From the NCBI RefSeq assembly GCF_030247195.1, contig NC_080670.1, positions 29,985,997-30,049,996 of the forward strand: a DNA stretch of 64,000 nt. The letters are read 5' to 3'. Below, one piece after another: positions 35,544 to 46,568 of this stretch (positions within the stretch are counted from its first letter, which is position 1; each line of letters begins with the position of its first letter). The position numbers and the translations under genes are program-made. This DNA comes from Topomyia yanbarensis (taxonomy: Eukaryota; Arthropoda; Insecta; Diptera; Culicidae). A model generated the notes under the pieces. It worked only from the letters and a program-made list of their open reading frames with translations, was not told the DNA's origin and ran no database searches.

Positions 35544-36427
35544 CTACTCCAGTAACCAATAAGCATTACAATGTAACCTAATATCTGCTTTAGATCCACA
35601 TATAGGGCAGTCTTAAAGAGCCGTGAAGCCCTAAATACTGATATAATGCTAGTATTATGCCACAAAAGGCCAACTATAGTGCAATTACTGTGCAGAGATT
35701 GACAGATTTTTTGCAGTACTAATGCTATTATATAGCACCAGTGTACAAATGTCAAGTTTGAAAGCCTGATATTGGCACTACTAAAGCTATTAAAAAGCTT
35801 CAGATGGCTGTCATTGTCCGTCATGGTTTTAAAACAATTTCTTATGTTTCCTTTCTGTATGATGGGCAAAAAGGAAAAATTTTAAAATAAAATGTTCTGT
35901 TTGAAGCCGTAATTGACTCTCTTCTAATGCATTGCAATAAATATCCTTAATGGGTTTTCGTTCTCATATGATATGAATGTTTTACTAAAATTACCTTTAG
36001 TAAGTCTCGAACTGAGGTAGCTTGCCTCGTTTTTCACGGTATGTGAGCTGCATTTGCTGCCTGGACTATATTGCATATGTTCGATTGAAATGAAATATGC
36101 CCAATATAATCTGCTAGAAGAATTGCATAACGAATAAACCCACAGCATTACAATAGCATTACATCGGCTTTCTCTTTGCTCTATAATGGCACTGAATTCA
36201 CATGTAAAACTTACACGCTTTAAAGATCCTTGAAGCATGTACGCGTTATATCAGCTTTATATACGCATATAGAGCAAGCGATAATGCTATATCTCGGCTA
36301 TGAATTATTGATGCTAATATAGAGCTGTATTGCATTGTTAAGGCTGTAATGGAGTTTCAATGCAACATTAGTGCAAATTTATAGCCAATATAGTGCAATG
36401 GATTAATGCTTATGGTTGCTTGGGTAG
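35544..36427. mobile_element. 884-bp MITE with TAAGCATTA inverted ends
   Basis: The left end CTACTCCAGTAACCAATAAG and the right end TTATGGTTGCTTGGGTAG are inverted repeats of the form CCCAAGYAACCATAAGCATTA. The interior is rich in AATGCTATTATAG and AGTGCAAT words, many palindromic. No transposase is encoded. The open frames 35450-35869 and 35924-36238 on the minus strand have no recognised domain. Confidence 0.65.
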
Positions 36428-37318
36428 GACCGAAGAGAGAAAAGCGGTGGGTTAATGCTTGAGACCGCGTTTGTAAATTTATAGTTGCAAAAACCGGTGT
36501 GTTTTAATATTGGCAAGATCGCGGACATACGTATGCAATTGCTTGTTCGCATTTGTGACTAGATTTGTGTTATCGCAAAGGCCACGAGCGCTTGTACGTT
36601 TTGAATGAGAGATTGTGAGTTTATAAGAGCGAATATGCAATTGATTGTGTTAGTGAATGTTAGTATGAATCTAATTTAAAATATAGTAATAAAAAGAAAA
36701 ATAAATATGCAAAGCGATTAAGTGAAACCGTATGACTTGGCCGATACTATTTTTGGTATATATGAATGGTGGAAAAGCGAACTACTAGACGTTCAGAGCA
36801 TGAAAAAAAAAACAAATCATGACAAGGACCATCAGCCCTCTAGTTCTCCTCGATGTACCACTATCGAGCCGTAATGCAATAACCATCTTAAAGCAATTGT
36901 CTGTCAGAGGTTCCTTAAAACCGATACACAAAATATGCTGGATGATGTCTGCAATACCATCGAACCCATCAACCTAAGGGAGGAAGCTTGGCGTGTTGCA
37001 GTATTCGGGCACAAAAATTTATCTTGATGACTCTATACAACTCCAAAACATATTTTGCATAACGGTACGACGTCAAATGTGTGGCCAAAACACCGACGAA
37101 CCACAGTCTTGATAAAAGAGGTGGTTGACATTTTTAAGGCCATCTGCCCTGGTTAATAATCCCGATTGTGGCATGACTTCGTTTGCGGCAAGCAAGGAAT
37201 TCCACGAAGATCCGTCCGAAAATCTTTAAAATCGTGACCGACCATCTTAGATTCCAATGAAACTTTACACGTTTCACCGTCATGCAAGACTAAATATTTT
37301 CCACAGGTAATAAGATTA
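36428..37318. repeat. Right part of split repeat and unassigned DNA
   Basis: To about 36720 it continues the CGTGTG-like repeat seen left of the MITE. The rest, to the foldback boundary, is unassigned, with no coding homology recognised. Confidence 0.35.
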
Positions 37319-39312
37319 TTTTGACTCAAGAGCAACTTTTCAAAAGGGCGTAAACGTTTCTACATGTATGAATTTCAACATTTTTTTGTTCGATTGCTGT
37401 ATTTTATACAGCAAAACTATCTGAGAACGAGGTACAGGGAATGAATACTTCTGTCTGAAAAAATATATACTGAAAAAAATGTTGTCATTTTTCAAAAAAA
37501 CAAAAATTTATGATAAAAATTAAAATTGCGAAAAAACCCATTTTTTAATTTTTTTTATATTTTGTTACCAAAAACTTAAAGAGAAAAGAAACATTTTGAA
37601 TGTAATTGCATGATGGAGAAAAAATCGGTAAAAAAGTTTTCCTAACAATAACTTCGTACATGTTTTTAAATTTCATACTAATAGACATACAAAATTGTAA
37701 TTCTATTACAGAATATAATTCTAAGCACTATTTAAAATCAAAATGCATTTAACAAAAATCTTCCAAAATGCGATAGTTTTCGAGATATTTGAAATGTTGT
37801 TCCTTCAAAAACAATTAATTCGTGTAATTATGCTCTTTTCAAAAGTTATTCGCGTTACCCCATCAAAAAATGTCAAAAATTTAATGTTTATCGTTTTAAA
37901 GACGTAAAAGCAACTTTTTAGTGTATTTGGATCCTGGAGAAGCTTTCAGTAAAAAAGTTTTCCTAACAACAACTTTTGACATTTTTTTATAATTCTTACT
38001 ATTTGCAGTCAAAAATACAATTTTCTTTTTGAATATGATTCTAAACGCCATTTTAAATCGAAATGCTGTTAACAAAAATTTTCTAAAATGTAGTAGTTCT
38101 CGAGATATTTTAACTTTTGTTTTAACAACACAAATATTTTGTTTTATTACGACCTTTTCATAAGTTAGTCGCGTTTCTCCATCAACAATAATAGGTTTTT
38201 CAAAAGGCCCGTAAACTTTCCTGCAACTTTCTCTTTGACATCAAGGCGATATTGTGAAACATTTTAAAGTTACATGAAAACAACCAACATATGATTCAGC
38301 TATATAGCTTAATCAACAGACCCTATGGTTGAAATATATTTTGGTTGTTTTCATGTAACTTTAAAATGTTTCACAATATCGCCTTGATGTCAAAGAGAAA
38401 GTTGCAGGAAAGTTTATGGGCCTTTTGAAAAACCTTTTATTGTTGATGGAGAAACGCGACTAACTTATGAAAAGGTCGTAATAAAACAAAATAATTGTGT
38501 TGTTAAAACAAAAGTTAAAATATCTCGAGAACTACTACATTTTAGAAAATTTTTGTTAAGAGCATTTCGATTTAAAATGGCGTTTAGAATCATATTCAAA
38601 AAGAAAATTGTATTTTTGACTGCAAATAGTAAGAATTATTAAAAAAAATGTCAAAAGTTGTTGTTAGGAAAACTTTTTTATTGAAAGCTTCTCCAGGATC
38701 CAAATACACTAAAAAGTTGCTTTTACGTCTTTAAAACGATAAACATTAAATTTTTGACATTTTTTGATGGGGTTACGCGAATAACTTTTAAAAACAGCAT
38801 AATTACACGAATTAATTGTTTTTGAAGGAGCAAAATTTCAAATATCTCGAAAACTATCGCATTTTGGAAGATTTTTGTTAAATGCATTTTGATTTTAAAT
38901 GGTGCTTAGAATTATATTCTGTAATAGAATTACAATTTTGTATGTCTATTAGTATGAAACTTAAAAACATGTACGAAGTTATTGTTAGGAAAACTTTTTT
39001 ACCGATTTTTTCTCCATCATGCAAGCACATTCAAAATGTTTCTTTTCTCTTTAGGTTTTTGGTAACAAAATATAAAAAATTTAAAAAAATGGGTTCTTTC
39101 GCAATTTAAATTTTTATCATAAATTTTTGTTTTTTTGAAAAATGACAACATTTTTTTCAATGTATATTTTTTTCGGACAGAAGTATTCATTCCCTGTAAC
39201 TTGTTCTCAGATAGTTTTGCTGTATAAAATACAGTAATCGAACAAAAAAAAATTGAAATTCATACACGTAGAAACGTTTACGCCCTTTTGAAAAATTACT
39301 CTTGTATCAAAA
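37319..39312. mobile_element. 2-kb near-perfect foldback element
   Basis: Left arm (37319-38288) and right arm (38341-39312) are reverse complements over about 970 bp with only occasional mismatches, around a roughly 52-bp spacer. The ends are TTTTGACTCAAGAG and the complement of TTTTGATACAAGAG, and TA flanks both sides (37317-37318, 39313-39314). Inside each arm, blocks of about 320 bp recur in diverged form (AAAAAAGTTTTCCTAACAA near 37630 and 37950; TTTTCAAAAGG near 37337 and 38196). No transposase is encoded. A Tc1/mariner-type origin is suggested by the TA site but not proven. A transcript across it would fold into a long double-stranded RNA. Confidence 0.85.
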
Positions 39313-42035
39313 TATTCCAATTGCCAGAGAATATCATGGAGATTCATATAGCGAACACACCTGCAAAGTTTCGTTCGAATCGACGATGGTCATATTTTGC
39401 GGTCGGCCGGTTTCTCATGGAATCCCTCAAGTGTAGATTGCTTGCCAAACCAAAAACTTCAGACTAATTTCGAATTATTGTTTGTTTACATTGTTCGGTG
39501 ATGTCTGCAGTTAAATATCAGACACTCTCGAAACCGTGGCCTTCACTGTTCGCAGTCGTTTCTAAGTTTGCGATGGGATAACTTAAAATTTCCGCGATGC
39601 GCGAGTTGAATTTTTTACGTTTACTTGGCTATTTTTTTTTTGTTATGTTTATTATTAGAAAGAAGTCTCACCAAACTTACGACAGCACTCCAAAAAAGGT
39701 CTTTCGGTTTTTTTCGTGGATAGCAATGCCTTCATCCGCAGAATACATATTTTAGGGGAAGTTTTGGTCAGAATAAAAATCTTCAATCTTCGAAAAATCT
39801 CAATTCCAGTTTCTAATCAGTGTTGCCAGTTTGACAATCAAGCAAAACGTGGGCTAGCAACTACCTCACTAAATCACGCCCGAAAAATCTCCACGATGGA
39901 AGGTGATCCAGAAACTAGTTGCCTCATTAATACGCTGTCAAAATCCCAGATATCATCGTGGACGGGTGATCAGAGCTGTCAAAAATAACAAGAAAAGAAC
40001 TTGCATTCCCAGAATCGCAAGCAAGCGCAAAATAGCATGAAACCAGTTCCAGAAGCTGAACTGCGATCATAATCATCATTATCTCGATTCCTTCTCGCGT
40101 TCCACAAGTTAGTTCTTCCCGGTCGGTGTTGTGGAGGAGGAGGAGGTCGGTCACAACTGGGGCAGCTGGTTTTTTTTATTATCCAGCCGACGTCGCCGCC
40201 TGCTTCGCTCCGCTCAAGGCCAAATAGTTGAAATAAAAAAAAAGACTGAAGATTTCTTACATTCGCCACAACAAACCCGTGTTCCGCCGTCGTCTTCATT
40301 TTTGTGCGTCGGCTTGATTTTGGTGCGGAAAGTGGAACAGACCCGGTTGACCAGGGGTCCGGAAACGTTTGCTTTTATTGCAACAATTAAAACTATGTTT
40401 ACAGCAGCATAGTGTTTTGGGTTCAGAAATGCGATGGATTTTCGATGTACAGAGGGCTGTATAGTTGTGAAATGGATGCTGGGGGAGAAATAAATGAAAC
40501 GGAATGTGACGCTATAAATTTCGCAACGAATTAGAACCGGATAGAGCGGGGACTGACCGGTAATAAAAAAAATTTCCGCTTGCCCCTACTCGGTAGAATT
40601 TTGAAGTTAGAAATTAATGGCAAAAAACATTTAGTCCTAAAAACAATAAAAAAATTAAATCAAACTTTCGGAAGTTTTGGTTCACATTTCGGACCCCCAT
40701 CAACCCGCATTCCTAATGGGCTGTTTTTCGAATTTATTTTTCGTTTGCGACAGCGGAATGATAAATTAATCAGCTGCGTCAACTGTGAATCGACACTGCA
40801 CCCCCCCCCCCCCCCTCCCTCACTCTGTTATCAGATCAAACTGATATCTTCCTTAGCCGTGCGCTATTCGCATGTCCGCCGGAAGACCGATTCGTCATTG
40901 TAGGCGCCTCGATGTAAAGTAAATAAAAACGAACAGAAATAGCAAAAATGACAATCGAATCAAAAAAAAAAATAGCTGGCAATGATGAATTACGTGTCCC
41001 TCGCTTCGCGGATACCACGGCTTGCATCTAGATAGGTACCTCTTAACCGTTGACACACAAATAGCGCGTTGTTCCAAAATCGAAGCAGACCGGCTGCTGT
41101 TTTTTTATATTATTTTCAATTCTTCCAAAGTGGCGCCAAAGCGGAAAAGTGCTAAAAGCAATTTTTCACTTAGGATTTCTGCTGAAAGGAAAGGAGGCTG
41201 CTATATTACAATTTATAGGCGTCCATTCGAACAAGGTAGGCTTTTAATTTTCTCGAAAATGAATTAGGCACGCCATTGGCCGTTCGTTTGTTTTGTTCCG
41301 ACTCTTTCTACCCCGCTGTGTGTTGCAACTGCGCGTCATAAGCCAAAACGTTTCCCATCGCAACAGGTAGAAAGGTGGCGCGAGTGTATTGTAAACAACA
41401 ACGAAAAAGTTCAAAGAAAAAAAAAATCAAAACGTTAGACCTAGCTGTCTAATGTATTCGGGAATGTGTTTGTGTTTGTAATTTGGATCTGTTTCACACG
41501 CCATCACACCGGGAAGAACGGAAGGGATGCGGGTCTGGGGTTCGGGGTGTATGTCACTGAGCTTGACACTATCGATTCGGGCGATCTCCTAACTCGGGTA
41601 TACAGATTTTCGACAATAAGCTATAGTTGGAGATGCGGGCTGTCCGATTAGAACGGAGGGATTTTCGGGTTGTCAAAAATTATTATCTGCCTCCGTGGAA
41701 GTCGGGAATGAATTGGGAAGATGATGGTTTCTATTTTCAGTGGTAAGCCTCTTATTGGTTGGTCAGTTTATTTAGAGGGAATTGTTGAACTTGTGACTTA
41801 TCGACTTATTGGATTATGATCTTGAATTTCGAGATCGGTTGATTGAGGTTCAGTGGTAGCTGTCTGATGAAATTAAAGGCCATCGATTCTACAGTGACAA
41901 TAGAAAAAAATGACACACGACGACCCACTTTTGAGTCGATTACTAGTCCTACCAAGAGTGTCCACCCTTGTTGTACTGGATCCTAATATGTGTACCCATT
42001 AAGACCTAGACGTATACCGATATGAAGTAGCCGAC
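39313..42035. other. Low-copy non-coding DNA
   Basis: About 2.7 kb with no recognised coding exon. It includes a GC-richer segment at 40080-40360 and a run of about 17 C near 40801. Both strands carry only short overlapping frames. The 41880-42035 end may already belong to the 3' part of the adjacent non-LTR element. Confidence 0.45.
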
Positions 42036-43310
42036 CGTCAAGATATTCTCTCCTTCACAGTCACCCCTATGTGAGACACTTGCCTGGGATCTCTGCACCA
42101 AATCCACTCGACGCAACTAGTCCCCGGTGTAAGAGCTAGCCTACCCCGACAACAACAAAAGTTCCTCCGATTTCGAGTCGTTTGTCTGCCATCCTTGACG
42201 CAATTTACGCGAGTAGTTCCCAACGGAGGAATTTCTTCCGCTACCGAACCACGGCTTCTATAGTCGAGTCGGGTAGTCCACGGTGGCGGAGCTCTACCCC
42301 GACGAGGGGTTGCCCGGCGGTGGAATATCCCCAAGATCGTTTTCCCTCTATTCCATTCGATCACTCGATTCATCCTTCCGCTACACTTTCACTATCGAGC
42401 CGACATAATTGGCGCAATGGCTCCTTTTAAGGCGTCTGTAGACGACGTTATCTGGGCTGTTGTCTGTCCTACCGATGGCAAGCACTGCGCTTCGCGTTGA
42501 ATAGAACCATGAGTAGTCACAAACAACGTGCTGCAGTGTCTTTTCAAAGTCGTCGCACTCAAGCCAGAGAGAGGACTCCACATGTCAGAATCTGGATAGG
42601 TAATTCCTAGCCTGACAGAAATTGCGTCAGGTGGAAGTTGATTTCTCCATGGTTCCTGTTCAACCAAGTGCACACGTTCGGGATCAATCGCCGTGTCCAC
42701 CTTCCATTCACCGCGTTCTCGCATTCCACCTGTCACTTTCTTAGGGCGTCAATCCGGGTTCTTCATCAATTTCCTCAGGTACCTGTATTTGTATAGCACT
42801 CCTGATCCTTCTACAGTTGCAATACATATGGGATCATTCCGGTATTGGCGCAAACCTGTTTCTTTTATTGTCTTTATTGTTTGGAACCAGGCTGCACTAC
42901 CGTACTTGCTTGGAGGTTCCGCTTGCAACTGCTTATCGCCGAATTGTTCGACATGACCAAAGCGACGATGGTTCTTGTACCCTTCCCAGATCCATACTCG
43001 ACGTGACTATTAAAATTCAGTCGGTAGTCGATTATCACGCTCAATTCCTCTACCTTACGTTTCGGTGGTATATTCTCCGATCGTGATTGTTGTGTTGTCT
43101 TTGGATCGCCAATCATACGACCTGTTTTACGGTAGGCTGCGCAGGTTTTTTGCTTTCGCATACAGTCTTCCACATTATCTATCGACTACGTCGCAAGTAC
43201 CTTTACCTCTTCTAATGATTCCACGACTACTGCTTGGAGCACATCATCTGCGACGCCGACAATCTCCGCGTCCCTGGGATGGTCAGTTTCACTACTCCAT
43301 CGTACATCGC
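42036..43310 (-). pseudogene. Jockey-like non-LTR element, 3' part
   Basis: Reading down the minus strand: YDGVVKL (43287-43302), the catalytic core VADDV (about 43241-43257), the thumb region IDYRLNFNSHVEY (about 42990-43035), then GRWTRRLIPNV and HGEINFHLTQFLSG (42611-42700), and FEKTLQHVVCDY with SPDNVVYRRL. These are successive blocks of the reverse transcriptase and C-terminal region of Jockey/LOA-like elements. Stops and frameshifts separate them, so it is dead. The upstream half of the same enzyme lies at 49830-50900 beyond the BEL element, showing one element split by a later insertion. Confidence 0.75.
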
Positions 43311-43613
43311 GCCCAAATAGCATTTCAAGTTTTATAGCACACTACAAGTGCTGTTGGGGCAAAGCGAATGAAAGTCCTTTAAGCAATACACCTTGTATTT
43401 TTGTGGTGAAATGTTGCTAAAAGCTATGTATTTTTATTAGTTCGGAAATATAATGTTGCATAAAGAATAACTTACATTAAAGCTAACCTCACTTTCTTAA
43501 ATGCCCCCAAAGCATTCAGCATATAGGGATGGGTACAGATTAGATAGAGTTCAAAATATCTATTTACTTCAAATACGAATCCAAATAATTTAATTCCAAA
43601 TTAAATAAACTCC

Positions 43614-46514
43614 TCACGTGTTGCTAACGTCGATATGCCTGCTTTTTGTCTTATCACTGTTCTTCTCACCAGGAATCTGACATGTGATGGGTGATCGATC
43701 TGCTACCTGGTACATGTTCGAGGGGATCGACGATGTTGTTGCATTACTCTCAGTGACATCCCCCGGGCCGTAACACTGGTCTAGGGTCTCAGGTCCAGTT
43801 TTACCAAGTTCTTGTGCCAGATCAAGTTTGGCCAGCTTTGCAATCGGTCGACGTAGTACACCGGATGAGGTTTTCACGACAGCTCTCCGCGATCTTCCGT
43901 CTGATCCCATTACCAGTTCTAGGACTCGTCCTCTGATCCATCCGTTGCGCCGGGAATCTTCCACAATCATGACAAGGTCACCTACTGCAACAGGCGCGAC
44001 GTCTGTGAACCATTTAGTACGGCGTGTAAGGGTGGGCAGGTACTCTCGAACCCACCTTCTCCAAAACTGATCCACCATGACACGACCCAGATTCCAGTTT
44101 TTGCGAGGAGATACCTGTGACTCCTCCAACGACTTGGATGGTTGCGTGACTCCGCTGGAGTTCATGAGCAGAAAATGATTTGGAGTTATGGCTTCTTGGT
44201 GCGGCGACTCAATTGGAATAAACGTCAAAGGCCGAGAATTTACTATACTTTCCGCCTCCAGTAATAAGGTGGCGAATGTCTCCTCGTCTGGGTTTCGGCA
44301 CGTATACATTGATTCCAAAGCCGTCTTCACAGACCTCACGAGTCGTTCCCACGAACCACCCATATGTGGGGCTGATGGTGGGTTAAAGTTCCATCGAGTA
44401 TTAGCATTAGTGAATACATCTGCCAGATCCTGGTTGATGACGCTTAGCTCACGACGAAGGTCGCTATTCGCGCCCACAAAATTCGTCCCATTGTCACTGT
44501 AAATCTCGATGGGAGATCCTCGTCTGGCAACGAAACGTCTAATCGCCATTTTGCAGGATTCGGTGGATAGGGAATGCACCACCTCCAAGTGCACTGCCCG
44601 TATCGTCAGGCATGTGAACAATGCCACCCACCTCTTGACTATACATCTACCTACACGTATGGGTAGCGGTCCAAAATAGTCCAGGCCCACGTAGGAGAAC
44701 GGCCGGACAAACGCCATCATCCTTGCCGCAGGAAGCGGTGCCATACGAGGCACGGCAGGGAGCGCCTTTTTAATTCGACAAACGGCACAGGACTTTGCAA
44801 TTTGTTGAACGAGCGACCTAAGATGAGATATATAAAAACGTTGTTTTATCTCGTTGACGACCGTCTCGCTATTTCCGTGTAGGTATCGACAGTGGTACCA
44901 TTCGGCGAGAAGTCTTGTAGCACGATGTTTCTTGGGCATGATGATAGGGAACCTGGTGTCATATGGAACAAAAAGTGCACCTGCAATACGGCTGTCCATT
45001 CGCACAACGCCTACGGTATCCTTGAAAGCAGACAGCCCACGCAGCTTACTATTTCCTTCAGCCTTCGTCTTTTGTTGTTGACCCACGGTGGATAGACCTG
45101 GTACATCCTCTGGATACTCTTCTTCTTGGACCCATCTCCATATGGTTGACTCGGCCGTCGACAACTCTTTCTGAGTCAGATGTCCTAGCACTAACGATGT
45201 TTTTCTCGCCTTCCGTTGAATATTTTGAGTGTAACGGTACAGATACGCCACTGTCCTCAATAGTCGGTTCCATTTTGAAAAGCGCTCCCAAGAAACTATT
45301 TGCTGACGTTTATCTTCTCTATGTACGAAACACGCTCGAAGCTCTTCGTTAGTCTCCAAAACTACTTTTCGGTTCGTTGGCCACTGATCTTCCGGGAGGT
45401 ACAAAAAATTTGGCCCCCTGAACCAACGACTGTCGGAAGAAAAACATGGACCTTTTCCCCATTTGGTTGCATCGTCTGCCACATTATCCTTAGACGGAAT
45501 CCAACGCCAATCTTCAGGATTGGTCGTGGTCAAAATTTCGCCAACTCTGCAAGTAACAAACTGTCGATATTTCTTGTGATCGGGATTGATCCATGCCAAC
45601 ACCGTTTGAGAATTGCTCCAGAAAACACATTTTCTTAGGGGGAGAGTGTGTGTGCTTCGAATCGTCTTTTGAAGACGAGCACCAAGTAATGCTGCCTGCA
45701 GTTCTAGCTTCGGGATGGAAAGTGTTTTTAGAGGAGCAACTTTTGACTTCGCCCCCACCAATGCTACGTGTACTTCACCCTTTACTTCGGCTCGCAAGTA
45801 CGCCACACAGGCATATGCTTCCTCGCTGGCATCCACAAAGATATGCAGTTGAAGAGAAGTTATCTGTCGCTCAGGAATAGTAGGAAAATAACATCGATTT
45901 ATCCGTACCTGAGTCAGTTCTCTAAATTTGCTGGTCCATCTTAACCACCTGTCATGTTGCTGTCTTGGAATCAGTTCATCCCACTCTGTCTTCGCTCGCC
46001 AAATTTCCTGGATAAGTGTTTTACCGTGGATCAGAAACTGCGAAAGAAGTCCTAAAGGATCGAACAACGACATCACTGCTCGCAGCACTTGCCGCTTGGT
46101 GGGGTGCGTTGTCTCCGTAGCCATTGTCGTACAATAAGTGAAAACATCAGATTTAGGATGCCACAGCATTCCCAGAACTCGTTCGGTGGATCCGTTTCCG
46201 TCCAGATCAAGACTTTTCGGATTAGTTGCCTTGGCTTCCCCAATCCGACGAAGAAAATTTGAAGAATTCGAGATCCAGTTCCTTATGTGGAACCCAGCTC
46301 CGGAATGTACGTATTTAACATCCAGTGCTAGCTGAACTGCTTTGTCCTCGTCATCCAAACTGTCCAGATAGTCGTCGACGTAATGTCTCTTAGTAATGGC
46401 AACTACGGCTTCTGGATACGTTCCGGCATGCTCAGCTGCATTGCGGTCCTTAACATAGTGAGCCGAACACGGCGAACAAGTAGAACCGAACGTTGCTACG
46501 TTCATTAGGTACAC
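43614..46514 (-). CDS. BEL/Pao Pol: RT (C-terminal part), RNase H, integrase
   Basis: A 966-codon open frame holding the second part of the polyprotein, in the same frame as the upstream part. Visible blocks are: the catalytic YVDD of reverse transcriptase (residues 45-48); a Pao-type connection region; RNase H starting at FVDAS (226-230); the integrase zinc-binding region (H541/H546, C576/C579); and the integrase core with D612 (GLDYFGP), D674 (YSDNG) and E723 (SWERL). A C-terminal domain typical of Pao elements follows at about 811-900. Reverse transcriptase copies element RNA, RNase H removes the template, and integrase inserts the DNA copy. No frameshift or further stop is present, so the insertion is young. 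The Met at 46514 is probably not a natural start; translation would have to pass the amber stop 18 codons upstream. Confidence 0.92.
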   Translation of the reverse strand: MYLMNVATFGSTCSPCSAHYVKDRNAAEHAGTYPEAVVAITKRHYVDDYLDSLDDEDKAVQLALDVKYVHSGAGFHIRNWISNSSNFLRRIGEAKATNPKSLDLDGNGSTERVLGMLWHPKSDVFTYCTTMATETTHPTKRQVLRAVMSLFDPLGLLSQFLIHGKTLIQEIWRAKTEWDELIPRQQHDRWLRWTSKFRELTQVRINRCYFPTIPERQITSLQLHIFVDASEEAYACVAYLRAEVKGEVHVALVGAKSKVAPLKTLSIPKLELQAALLGARLQKTIRSTHTLPLRKCVFWSNSQTVLAWINPDHKKYRQFVTCRVGEILTTTNPEDWRWIPSKDNVADDATKWGKGPCFSSDSRWFRGPNFLYLPEDQWPTNRKVVLETNEELRACFVHREDKRQQIVSWERFSKWNRLLRTVAYLYRYTQNIQRKARKTSLVLGHLTQKELSTAESTIWRWVQEEEYPEDVPGLSTVGQQQKTKAEGNSKLRGLSAFKDTVGVVRMDSRIAGALFVPYDTRFPIIMPKKHRATRLLAEWYHCRYLHGNSETVVNEIKQRFYISHLRSLVQQIAKSCAVCRIKKALPAVPRMAPLPAARMMAFVRPFSYVGLDYFGPLPIRVGRCIVKRWVALFTCLTIRAVHLEVVHSLSTESCKMAIRRFVARRGSPIEIYSDNGTNFVGANSDLRRELSVINQDLADVFTNANTRWNFNPPSAPHMGGSWERLVRSVKTALESMYTCRNPDEETFATLLLEAESIVNSRPLTFIPIESPHQEAITPNHFLLMNSSGVTQPSKSLEESQVSPRKNWNLGRVMVDQFWRRWVREYLPTLTRRTKWFTDVAPVAVGDLVMIVEDSRRNGWIRGRVLELVMGSDGRSRRAVVKTSSGVLRRPIAKLAKLDLAQELGKTGPETLDQCYGPGDVTESNATTSSIPSNMYQVADRSPITCQIPGEKNSDKTKSRHIDVSNT

Positions 46515-46568
46515 TTCAGGAGTCTGATCAGACCTATCCCTCCAAATCAGTCTTTGGGCGTGACGATC

